This document shows positions 1-6,190 of a stretch of 8,382 bases of DNA, one piece after another. Position 1 is the stretch's first letter. The number at the start of each line of letters is the position of its first letter. The notes beneath the pieces are model-generated. The model was not told where the DNA came from and made no database searches. It worked only from the letters and a program-made list of their open reading frames with translations. The translations under genes were made by a program, and so were the position numbers. Source of the stretch: Bacillota bacterium (lineage in GTDB: Bacteria; Bacillota; Clostridia; Oscillospirales; QAMX01); the NCBI GenBank assembly GCA_029778935.1, contig JAKPBM010000300.1:1-8382 (forward strand). The letters are read 5' to 3'.

Positions 1-2681
1 TTGTCCGCCCGGCGTATACGCTGGGGGGCACGGGCGGCGGCTTTGCCCATTCCGAAGAGGAGCTGATACCGCTGGTGGGCAACGCGCTGGAACTGTCGCC
101 CGTCGGGCAGGTGCTGATTGAAAAAAGCATCAAAGGATATAAGGAAATTGAATACGAGGTCATGCGGGACCGCAACGACACGGCCATCACCGTCTGCAAC
201 ATGGAAAACGTGGACCCGGTAGGCATCCACACGGGCGACTCCATCGTCGTCTGCCCGTCCCAGACGCTGACCAACAAGGAATACCACATGCTGCGCGACA
301 GCGCGCTGAAAATCATCCGCGCGCTGGAAATCGAAGGCGGCTGCAACATACAGTTTGCACTGGACCCGGAGTCTTTTCAATATTATGTCATAGAGGTGAA
401 CCCCCGGGTGTCCCGCTCGTCGGCGCTGGCTTCCAAGGCGTCGGGGTACCCGATTGCAAGGGTATCGGCGAAAATCGGCGTCGGCATGACGCTGGACGAA
501 ATTCAAATCGCCAACACGCCCGCGTCCTTTGAGCCGACGCTGGACTACGTGGTCACCAAAATGCCCCGGTTCCCCTTCGACAAGTTCACCGACGCCGACA
601 ACGCCCTCTCCACCCAGATGAAGGCCACCGGCGAGGTTATGAGCGTGGGCCGAACCTTCGAGGAAAGCCTGCTCAAGGCCATCCGCTCGCTGGAAATCGG
701 CCTTTGCCACCTGCATCACCCCAAATTCGACGCCTGGGGCAGGGGAGAACTGCTGCAGTATATCAAAATCGGCACCGACGACCGGATTTACGCCATGGCG
801 CAGCTGCTGCGCCTGGGCTGTAAAGCCGAAGACCTTGCCAGGGCGACGGGCATCGACGCGTTCTTTATAAGAAAGTTGCAAAACATCGTGGAAATGGAGC
901 GAAAACTGCGGAATAACAAGGGCAGTATTTCCACTTTATACGAAGCCAAGAAAATGGGGTTTTCCGACCGGTTTGCGGCCCGGCTCTGGGGCATGGCGGA
1001 AACGGAAGTAGAAGCTCTGCGCAAAGAAGCGGGCATCCGCCCCGTGTACAAGATGATCGACACCTGCGCCTCCGAGTTTAAAAGCTACATACCGTACTTC
1101 TACTCGACGTACGAGGAAGAAAACGAGTCGGTGGTGTCTCCGAAAAAGAAAATCGTGGTGCTTGGCTCCGGCCCCATCCGCATCGGGCAGGGAATCGAGT
1201 TTGACTATTCCACCGTCCGGGCCATTAAGGCCATCCGGGCGGCGGGGTACGAAGCGGTGGTCATCAACAACAACCCCGAAACCGTCTCCACCGACTACAC
1301 TTGCTCCGACAAGCTCTATTTTGAGCCGCTGACGGTGGAAGACGTCATGCATGTCATCGACCTGGAACAGCCGGAGGGCGTCATCGCCACACTGGGCGGG
1401 CAGACGGCCATCAACCTGGCGGCGCCTTTGGCCGCCCGGGGCGTAAAACTCATCGGCAGCGGCTGCGACGCCATTGAAAAGGCGGAAAACAGGGAAGCCT
1501 TCGATAAGCTCCTTTCCGACCTGGACATTCCCAGGCCCAAAGGCCGGGCGGTCACGTCCATCCAGGAAGGGCTGCTGGCGGCCCGGGAAATCGGCTACCC
1601 CGTTTTGGTGCGGCCGAGCTTTGTTTTGGGCGGCAGGGCCATGCAGATTGTGGCGAAAGAACACCACTTAAAGCAGTACCTTCAAACGGCCGCCTCCGTC
1701 AGTGAAGACAAACCCGTGCTGGTGGACCAGTACATCCGCGGCAAGGAAGCGGAGGTGGACGCCGTCTGCGACGGAAAGCAGGTGTTCGTGCCCGGCATTA
1801 TGGAGCACGTGGAGCGCACGGGCGTCCACTCGGGCGATTCCATCAGCGTATATCCGCCCTACACGCTTAGCGAAAGCGTCAAGCAGACCATCCTGGACTA
1901 TACGGAGCGGCTGGGGCTGGGCATCGGCATTATCGGCCTGTTCAACATCCAGTTCGTCATCGACCCATCCGACCGGGTCTATATCATAGAGGTCAATCCC
2001 CGCTCGTCCCGCACGGTGCCGTACCTGTCCAAGGCTACGGGCGTGCCGCTGGCGGATGTGGCGACACTGGTCATGCTGGGCAAGTCTCTGGCGGAACAGG
2101 GGTACACCGGGCGGTATATGCCCGAGCGGAAGCGGTGGTACGTCAAGGCGCCGGTGTTCTCCTTCTCCAAGCTCACCGGCATGGACGCCTACCTCTCGCC
2201 GGAGATGAAGTCCACCGGCGAGGTCATCGGCTACGACCGGAAGTTTTTGCGGGCCATGTACAAGGCCATGGTCGCTTCCGGCATCCGCCTGCGGGACTGC
2301 GGCAAGGTGATTGTCACCCTGGCCGACGAGGACAAGGAGGAGGCCCTGCCGCTGATTCGTCGCTTTTACGACATGGGCTTTGCCATCGAGGCGACCATCG
2401 GCACGGCTAACTTCCTAAACGCCCACGGCGTGCCGACGACTCTGCGGGGCAAGCCCAGCGAAGGCAGCTGGGAAATCCTCGAAGCCATCAAAGCCAAAGA
2501 CGTAAGCTACGTCATCAACACCCGGGCGATTCTGTCCGGCATACACTATGTGGACGGCGTGGCCATCCGCCGCTGCGCTTGCCAGAACAACGTGACCATG
2601 CTCACTTCTTTAGACACGGTGAGCGTTTTATTGGACGTGTTGGAGGAGACCATGTTCGGCGTCTCCACCATCGACGCTTAG
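1..2681 (+). CDS. carB: Carbamoyl-phosphate synthase large subunit, 5'-truncated by the window edge
   Basis: CarB uses ammonia from the CarA glutaminase, bicarbonate and two ATP to make carbamoyl phosphate for pyrimidine and arginine synthesis. The open frame runs in from the left edge (first full codon at base 3) with no start, so 892 residues are seen of a usual ~1,070; roughly the first 170 are missing. The frame opens at the glycine-rich ATP-grasp loop (RPAYTLGGTGGG). The first synthetase half carries EVNPRVSRSSALASKASG near residue 132. The second half starts near residue 381 with VLGSGPIRIGQGIEFDYSTV and NNNPETVSTDY, and has its own EVNPRSSRTVPYLSKATG. The last ~135 residues are the MGS-like allosteric domain (IGTANFL, VINTRA, TSLDT). 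A GTG at 75 is internal, not the real start. No frameshift is seen, so the truncation is an edge effect. The stop overlaps the dapF ribosome binding site, implying a shared transcript. Identity is very secure. Confidence 0.97.
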   Translation, partial: VRPAYTLGGTGGGFAHSEEELIPLVGNALELSPVGQVLIEKSIKGYKEIEYEVMRDRNDTAITVCNMENVDPVGIHTGDSIVVCPSQTLTNKEYHMLRDSALKIIRALEIEGGCNIQFALDPESFQYYVIEVNPRVSRSSALASKASGYPIARVSAKIGVGMTLDEIQIANTPASFEPTLDYVVTKMPRFPFDKFTDADNALSTQMKATGEVMSVGRTFEESLLKAIRSLEIGLCHLHHPKFDAWGRGELLQYIKIGTDDRIYAMAQLLRLGCKAEDLARATGIDAFFIRKLQNIVEMERKLRNNKGSISTLYEAKKMGFSDRFAARLWGMAETEVEALRKEAGIRPVYKMIDTCASEFKSYIPYFYSTYEEENESVVSPKKKIVVLGSGPIRIGQGIEFDYSTVRAIKAIRAAGYEAVVINNNPETVSTDYTCSDKLYFEPLTVEDVMHVIDLEQPEGVIATLGGQTAINLAAPLAARGVKLIGSGCDAIEKAENREAFDKLLSDLDIPRPKGRAVTSIQEGLLAAREIGYPVLVRPSFVLGGRAMQIVAKEHHLKQYLQTAASVSEDKPVLVDQYIRGKEAEVDAVCDGKQVFVPGIMEHVERTGVHSGDSISVYPPYTLSESVKQTILDYTERLGLGIGIIGLFNIQFVIDPSDRVYIIEVNPRSSRTVPYLSKATGVPLADVATLVMLGKSLAEQGYTGRYMPERKRWYVKAPVFSFSKLTGMDAYLSPEMKSTGEVIGYDRKFLRAMYKAMVASGIRLRDCGKVIVTLADEDKEEALPLIRRFYDMGFAIEATIGTANFLNAHGVPTTLRGKPSEGSWEILEAIKAKDVSYVINTRAILSGIHYVDGVAIRRCACQNNVTMLTSLDTVSVLLDVLEETMFGVSTIDA

Positions 2682-2685
2682 GAGG
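2680..2685 (+). promoter_or_regulatory. dapF ribosome binding site overlapping the carB stop codon
   Basis: A perfect AGGAGG lies five bases before the dapF ATG and shares two bases with the carB TAG stop (2679-2681). A ribosome terminating on carB would sit on the dapF Shine-Dalgarno, which favours coupled translation. This fixes the dapF start at 2691. Confidence 0.85.
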
Positions 2686-2690
2686 TATCT

Positions 2691-3482
2691 ATGCGCTTTA
2701 CAAAGATGCACGGGCTCGGCAACGACTACCTGTACGTATTCGGCGAGCCGGAAAACCCCAGGGAGCTAGCCGTCAAACTCTCCGACCGCCACTTCGGCGC
2801 CGGCGCCGACGGCATGATCTGGATTTCGCCCTCGGCGGTGGCGGATTTTAAAATGCGCATCTTCAACGCCGACGGCAGCGAGGCGGAAATGTGCGGCAAC
2901 GGCATCCGCTGCGTGGGCAAATACGTGTACGACAAGGGCTATACGGACAAGAAGCACCTGCGCATCGAAACGAAAGCGGGCATCCGCACGCTGCAGCTGC
3001 ACGTTTCTTTCGGCAAAGTGCGAAGCGTCGCTGTGGACATGGGCAAAGGCGCGGTGGGTGAAGACCTAACCCTGTCCATAGCCGGCGAAACCGTCGCCGT
3101 GACCCCGGTCAACGTGGGCAACCCCCACGCGGTCTTGTTTGTGGAGGACATGGCGAACGCCCCTCTGACCACCCTCGGCCCCCAAATCGAGCGGCACGAA
3201 GCCTTTCCCGAAGGAACCAACGTGGAGTTTGTGCAGGTGAAAGACAGAACCAATTTGCGCATGCGCGTCTGGGAGCGGGGCAGCGGCGTCACCATGGCCT
3301 GCGGCACGGGCGCCTGCGCAAGCGTTTTGGCGGCGGTGCGGAAAGGTTTTTGCCCCGCGGGGGAAACTGTATTTGTGGAGCTGGACGGGGGGACGCTGGA
3401 AATCCTCGTTTCGCCCGACAACACCGTCACCATGACCGGGCCGGCGGAAACCGTTTATGAAGGGGAGACAAATCTATGCTGA
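2691..3482 (+). CDS. dapF: Diaminopimelate epimerase
   Basis: DapF interconverts LL- and meso-diaminopimelate in the cytoplasm by a two-cysteine, cofactor-free mechanism, supplying lysine and peptidoglycan precursor. The 263-residue product is slightly shorter than the usual ~275 but complete. It begins with the family signature FTKMHGLGNDYLYV. The first catalytic cysteine, Cys68, lies in NADGSEAEMCGNGIRC and the second, Cys204, in ERGSGVTMACGTGACAS. Glu195-Arg196 just before it match the substrate carboxylate-binding Glu-Arg pair of the family. The loop usually reads GET; here it is GVT, a position that also varies elsewhere, so activity is expected. The start is set by AGGAGG at 2680-2685. 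The 3' end overlaps dapL by seven bases, and DapL makes the LL-diaminopimelate that DapF uses, so the two genes form a pathway pair. Confidence 0.96.
   Translation: MRFTKMHGLGNDYLYVFGEPENPRELAVKLSDRHFGAGADGMIWISPSAVADFKMRIFNADGSEAEMCGNGIRCVGKYVYDKGYTDKKHLRIETKAGIRTLQLHVSFGKVRSVAVDMGKGAVGEDLTLSIAGETVAVTPVNVGNPHAVLFVEDMANAPLTTLGPQIERHEAFPEGTNVEFVQVKDRTNLRMRVWERGSGVTMACGTGACASVLAAVRKGFCPAGETVFVELDGGTLEILVSPDNTVTMTGPAETVYEGETNLC
3461..3467 (+). promoter_or_regulatory. dapL ribosome binding site inside the dapF 3' end
   Basis: AGGGGAG lies eight bases before the dapL ATG at 3476 and is within dapF coding sequence. The dapL start and dapF stop overlap in ATGCTGA (3476-3482), a typical arrangement for translational coupling. 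Confidence 0.75.
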
Positions 3483-4666
3483 AACCCAACATGCACTATG
3501 CGGAACTGAAAGACTCCTACCTCTTTTACAACATCAGCCAGAAAACCAAAGCCTACCTGGAAAAACACCCCGGCGCAAAACTCTACCGGCTGGGGATTGG
3601 CGATGTGTCGCTGCCTCTGTGCGGCGCGGTGATTCAGGCTTTGCACGAAGCCGTCGACGACCAGTCGAAGAAGGAAACCTTCCACGGCTACATGCCCGAA
3701 TGCGGCGCGCCGTTTTTACGGGAAACTATCGCCGACTATTACCGGGCACGGGGCGTAAAGCTTCTTCCCGACGAAGTCTTTGTCTCCAGCGGCGCCAGCG
3801 ACGAGCTGGGCGACATTTTGGACCTGTTTGACAAAAGCAACGCCGCCATGGTCATCGAGCCTGCATATCCCGCCTACGTGGATGCCAACATAATGGCGGG
3901 AAGAAACATCGTGCACCTTGCTTCCGGGCGGGAAAACGGCTTTTTGCCCGAGCCGGACGAGTCGTTGCAGGCGGAAATCCTTTACATCTGCTCGCCCAAC
4001 AACCCGACGGGAGCGGTGTTTGACAAGGAAAAACTCAAGAAGTGGGTCGATTTTGCCAACAAAACCGGCGCCGTCATCATCTTCGACGCGGCCTATGAGG
4101 CTTATATAGAGGACGAAACCCTGCCCCACAGCATTTTTGAAATCGAAGGCGCCCGCACCTGCGCCATTGAAATCTGCTCTCTGTCCAAAACCGCCGGCTT
4201 TACGGGCACCCGCCTGGGCTATACGGTCATCCCGCTGGAGCTGGAGCGCTGCGGCATGCATTTAAACGCCATGTGGGTGCGCAACCGGACGACGAAAACC
4301 AACGGCGTGTCCTACATTCTGCAAAAGGGCGGCTCCGCCGTCTTTACGCCCGAAGGCCAGCGGCAAATTAAGGAAAACATCGCCGTCTATAAGCAAAACG
4401 CAAGATTTCTCATGGAAACGCTCGATTCACTGGGGGTTTGGTACTGCGGCGGCAAGAACGCGCCCTATATCTGGATGAAATGCCCCAATGACATGAGCGG
4501 CTGGGAATTTTTCGATTTGCTGCTTAGCGAAATTCAAGTCGTCGGCACGCCCGGCGAAGGCTTTGGCGACTGCGGCAAAGGCTATTTCCGGTTTTCCACC
4601 TTCGGCAGCCCCGAAGATACTAAAGAAGCGGCCGCGCGCCTGGCGCAGCTTCTGCGCGGGCTGTAA
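3476..4666 (+). CDS. dapL: LL-diaminopimelate aminotransferase
   Basis: DapL is a PLP-dependent class I/II aminotransferase that converts tetrahydrodipicolinate plus glutamate directly to LL-diaminopimelate, bypassing the succinylase and acetylase branches. At 396 residues the protein is close to the usual ~400-410. Family marks, in order, are NMHYAELKDSYLF at the N terminus, LGIGDVSLPL (residues 39-48), GYMPECG (71-77), SPNNPTG (173-179), the PLP-ring residues Asp204 and Tyr207 in FDAAYEAYI, and SLSKTAGFTGTRLGY with the Schiff-base lysine Lys238. Many DapL proteins read GYGPEQG where this one has GYMPECG, a mild deviation near the substrate site. The direct overlap with dapF strongly supports DapL over other class I/II aminotransferases. 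nadE follows after 26 bases. Confidence 0.93.
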   Translation: MLKPNMHYAELKDSYLFYNISQKTKAYLEKHPGAKLYRLGIGDVSLPLCGAVIQALHEAVDDQSKKETFHGYMPECGAPFLRETIADYYRARGVKLLPDEVFVSSGASDELGDILDLFDKSNAAMVIEPAYPAYVDANIMAGRNIVHLASGRENGFLPEPDESLQAEILYICSPNNPTGAVFDKEKLKKWVDFANKTGAVIIFDAAYEAYIEDETLPHSIFEIEGARTCAIEICSLSKTAGFTGTRLGYTVIPLELERCGMHLNAMWVRNRTTKTNGVSYILQKGGSAVFTPEGQRQIKENIAVYKQNARFLMETLDSLGVWYCGGKNAPYIWMKCPNDMSGWEFFDLLLSEIQVVGTPGEGFGDCGKGYFRFSTFGSPEDTKEAAARLAQLLRGL

Positions 4667-4678
4667 GCCGCCTTGCGG
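4643..4678 (+). other. Two short hairpins at the dapL-nadE junction
   Basis: GCGCAG (4643-4648) pairs perfectly with CTGCGC (4652-4657) across a 3-base loop at the end of dapL. CCGC (4668-4671) pairs with GCGG (4675-4678) just before the nadE Shine-Dalgarno. There is no T-run, so neither is an intrinsic terminator. They could affect mRNA processing or nadE translation, or simply reflect GC-rich codons. Confidence 0.3.
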
Positions 4679-4684
4679 AAAGGA
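4679..4684 (+). promoter_or_regulatory. nadE ribosome binding site that decides the start
   Basis: AAAGGA sits eight bases before the ATG at 4693. The earlier in-frame ATG at 4684 begins inside this Shine-Dalgarno and has no usable site of its own, so 4693 is the better start. Confidence 0.7.
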
Positions 4685-4692
4685 TGGTACCC

Positions 4693-5427
4693 ATGCGCAA
4701 TTATCAGGAGGAATTCAAAAACCGCGTCGCGTTTATTCGGTCGGTGCTGGCCGAAAGCGGCGCAAAGGGCATCGTGTACGGCAACAGCGGCGGCAAGGAT
4801 TCGGCGCTGGTGGGCATTCTCTGCAAAGCCGCCTGCGACAACACCGTGGGCGTCATCATGCCCTGCTCGACCAAGCGCAACTACGAGCAGGACCGGTTTG
4901 ACGCGCTGTCCGTGGCGAAAATCTACGGCATCGAGACCCGCACCGTGGATTTGACGCCGGTGAAAGAGGCGGAAGTCGCGGCCCTTTCGGGTGTCACCGA
5001 GCTGACCCCGCTGGCCCTTGCCAACATCGCGCCCAGGCTTCGCATGCTCACCCTGTACGCCATCGCCGCGGCGGAAAACCGGCTGGTGGCGGGCACAGGC
5101 AACAAAAGCGAAGCCTACGTCGGGTATTTCACCAAGTGGGGCGACGGCGCCCACGACTTTAACCCCATCGCCGACCTGACGGTGACGGAAATCTACGAGT
5201 TCCTTCGGTATCTGAAAGCGCCCAACGCCATTATCGACAAGGCCCCCTCCGCCGCCCTGTTTGAAGGGCAGACCGACGAAGGCGAAATGGGCGTGACGTA
5301 CGCGGAGCTGGACACGTATATTTCCGGCGGCTCCGTTTCGGAGGAGAAGAAGGCCATCATCGACCGGCTGCACAAAGTCAGCGAGCACAAGAGAAAACCT
5401 ATCGTCACCTACCCGCCTTCGCTGTAA
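4693..5427 (+). CDS. nadE: NAD+ synthetase, ammonia-dependent
   Basis: NadE adenylates nicotinic acid adenine dinucleotide with ATP and amidates it with ammonia, the last step of NAD synthesis. The 244-residue product has only the synthetase domain and no N-terminal nitrilase-type glutaminase, so it should use free ammonia or a partner glutaminase. The PP-loop ATP pyrophosphatase motif SGGKDSALV begins at residue 32. Later marks are GTGNKSEAYVGYFTKWGDG, DFNPIADLTVTEIYEFLRYL and KAPSAALFEGQTDEGEMG, which fit the clostridial NadE group. PP-loop proteins are a broad superfamily, but these late motifs are specific enough to exclude tRNA thiolases or GMP synthase. It is the last gene of the carB-dapF-dapL-nadE string. 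No terminator follows at once; the nearest strong one is about 430 bases downstream. Confidence 0.93.
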   Translation: MRNYQEEFKNRVAFIRSVLAESGAKGIVYGNSGGKDSALVGILCKAACDNTVGVIMPCSTKRNYEQDRFDALSVAKIYGIETRTVDLTPVKEAEVAALSGVTELTPLALANIAPRLRMLTLYAIAAAENRLVAGTGNKSEAYVGYFTKWGDGAHDFNPIADLTVTEIYEFLRYLKAPNAIIDKAPSAALFEGQTDEGEMGVTYAELDTYISGGSVSEEKKAIIDRLHKVSEHKRKPIVTYPPSL

Positions 5428-5857
5428 GACGCGAAGGTTTCCGTTTTACCGCGGCTCCCGCTTGGGTAAGTGCCCTCGCATGGGGCGGGCGCTTTCCCTC
5501 TTTGGGGAAAGAGGCCGGGTTGCGGGCAGGTTTGCTGACCGGAAAAGGAATGTTTCCAAGCCAAAATGTTTTGGCATGAGCGGAGTTGGATTTGTCGCGG
5601 GAATCCCGGCGCAGCCCTCCGCTTTGCGGGGAGGGGCGCCCTGCCCATAGGGCTCCTCCTTCCAGACAGAGTGCCCTGCGGGCTGCGGGAGAGCCTTTCT
5701 GAGGGAACGTCCCGCTCATCCGGCGGATTCCGGCAAACTTTTTTGCGGGGGCGGCCCGCAGCGGTTTGCGAGGCTATACCCGTTCCGTTTGGAGCTAGGA
5801 TACCGCCGTGTCCCGCCGCTTGCAGGCACAAACGGCGTTGGTAAAATGAAAGTATGA
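5428..5857 (+). other. GC-rich, hairpin-dense non-coding stretch after nadE
   Basis: These 430 bases hold no convincing gene. They contain a series of short inverted repeats: CCTCTTT/AAAGAGG (5497-5514), GCCAAAA/TTTTGGC (5560-5575), CGGGA/TCCCG (5598-5608), CCCTCC/GGAGGG (5615-5635), GCCC/GGGC (5643-5653) and GCCC/GGGC (5673-5683). The stretch ends at a strong terminator. I recognise no tRNA, tmRNA, RNase P RNA, SRP RNA or 6S RNA signature. It could be a long 3' untranslated region of the nadE transcript, an independent structured RNA, or a dispersed intergenic repeat. Frames open across it on both strands are low-complexity Arg/Pro/Gly-rich translations without family resemblance or good ribosome binding sites. 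Confidence 0.45.
5820..5847 (+). promoter_or_regulatory. Possible extended -10 promoter just before a terminator
   Basis: TTGCAG (5820-5825) and TAAAAT (5842-5847) are separated by 16 bases, with TG one base before the -10 hexamer. Transcription would begin near 5854, only a few bases before the terminator hairpin at 5858, so the RNA would be roughly 40 bases and mostly hairpin. The -35 is poor; this may be chance. Confidence 0.25.
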
Positions 5858-5898
5858 GAACCGCCTGCTGGTTTCGGCAGGCGGTTCCTTTTTATTTT
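5858..5898 (+). terminator. Intrinsic terminator closing the nadE-side transcript
   Basis: GAACCGCCTGC (5858-5868) pairs perfectly with GCAGGCGGTTC (5877-5887) across an 8-base loop, followed by a T-rich tail (five T's from 5889, then A and four T's). The minus strand lacks a matching T-run, so it acts on rightward transcription. It is the first strong terminator after carB-dapF-dapL-nadE. Confidence 0.9.
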
Positions 5899-5904
5899 GC
5901 TTTC

Positions 5905-5913
5905 TGGTATACT
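5905..5913 (+). promoter_or_regulatory. Extended -10 promoter (P1) upstream of the regulator gene
   Basis: TGGTATACT is a near-consensus extended -10 element (TG, one base, TATACT at 5908-5913) immediately after the terminator. The -35 position (about 5885-5890, TTCCTT) is weak, as extended -10 promoters tolerate. Initiation near 5920 would fall inside the first dyad (5917-5943) and give a leader of about 270 bases before the regulator start at 6191. Confidence 0.55.
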
Positions 5914-5916
5914 GAT

Positions 5917-5943
5917 AGCGCCTCAACTGATGGTTGAATCGCT
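5917..5943. promoter_or_regulatory. Putative operator 1, dyad TCAAC-N5-GTTGA
   Basis: TCAAC (5923-5927) and GTTGA (5933-5937) form a dyad centred on 5930, flanked after a two-base gap on each side by a second matching pair, AGCG (5917-5920) and CGCT (5940-5943). The same core recurs at 6098-6112. It covers the expected start point of P1, where a bound repressor would block transcription. Autoregulation by the XRE protein is inferred from position. As RNA it could also fold as a leader hairpin. Confidence 0.55.
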
Positions 5944-5959
5944 GCCGTAGGGGCGAGGA

Positions 5960-5980
5960 ACAGGCGAAACGGAAGCCTGT
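5960..5980 (+). other. Hairpin in the regulator leader region
   Basis: ACAGGC (5960-5965) pairs with GCCTGT (5975-5980) across a 9-base A-rich loop, and GGCG (5952-5955) can pair with CGCC (5985-5988) outside it through an internal loop. There is no T-run, so it is not a terminator. It matches no riboswitch I recognise. The rest of 5944-6097 shows no gene. Confidence 0.35.
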
Positions 5981-6097
5981 CTGCCGCCAAATGCGGGGGT
6001 GCTCTGCCCAAAATCCGCTGTCGCAGGATAATCAGGTCGTCGGGAAGAAAACGCACAAAAAATCGCTGTATACGCCATATTTCCGCTCAAAAAGTAC

Positions 6098-6112
6098 TCA
6101 ACCGGCGGTTGA
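6098..6112. promoter_or_regulatory. Putative operator 2, perfect 15-base palindrome
   Basis: TCAACCG (6098-6104) and CGGTTGA (6106-6112) are perfect inverted repeats around one base. With flanks it shares CTCAAC and GGTTGAA, at identical spacing, with operator 1, 175 bases upstream. Further half-sites are TTCAAC at 6121-6126 and GGTTGA at 6183-6188, the latter between Shine-Dalgarno and start codon. The cluster lies directly upstream of an XRE-family gene, a common place for operators of such proteins. Confidence 0.6.
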
Positions 6113-6136
6113 ACCTCTGTTTCAACGAATAAGTTA

Positions 6137-6164
6137 TTTCCTTTTTGCGATTTTTTCCTATACT
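6137..6164 (+). promoter_or_regulatory. Possible proximal promoter (P2) of the regulator gene
   Basis: TATACT (6159-6164) is a good -10 hexamer, 27 bases before the regulator ATG. The -35 is weak: TTTCCT at 6137-6142 with a 16-base spacer is the best fit. The region between is T-rich. A degenerate TCAAC half-site at 6122-6126 lies just upstream of the -35 position. Confidence 0.4.
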
Positions 6165-6190
6165 CAAAGCACAAGAAAGGTGGGTTGACA

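Noticed and set aside
936..1667. Long minus-strand open frame opposite carB (243 codons)
   Set aside because: It lies wholly antisense to well-conserved carB motifs, and its product is a low-information Gly/Val/Asp/Arg-rich string with no family resemblance, typical of GC-rich shadow frames.
4684..4692. Upstream ATG for nadE at 4684
   Set aside because: It overlaps the only Shine-Dalgarno (AAAGGA, 4679-4684), leaving no spacing; ATG 4693 fits well.
4582..5388. Long minus-strand open frame opposite dapL end and nadE (268 codons)
   Set aside because: It is antisense to the conserved NadE motifs; composition is Gly/Val/Arg/His-rich and no domain is visible.
5409..5831. Minus-strand open frame of 140 codons in the gap after nadE
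   Set aside because: Arg/Pro/Gly/Ser-rich low-complexity product, no good ribosome binding site, and it spans the cluster of inverted repeats, which fits non-coding DNA better.
5934..6188. Plus-strand open frame of 84 codons upstream of the regulator
   Set aside because: It starts at a TTG inside operator 1 without a ribosome binding site, runs through operator 2 and the P2 promoter, and gives a product with no recognisable features.
6185..6190. Perfect TTGACA just before the regulator ATG as a -35 element
   Set aside because: No acceptable -10 hexamer lies 15-19 bases downstream. The GGTTGA part is better read as one more copy of the operator half-site.
5428..6190. tRNA, tmRNA, RNase P RNA, 6S RNA, T-box or a known riboswitch in the long gap
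   Set aside because: I found no T-arm GTTCGA-type signature, no CCA-ended acceptor stem, no T-box sequence and no conserved riboswitch core by eye. A covariance search would be decisive.
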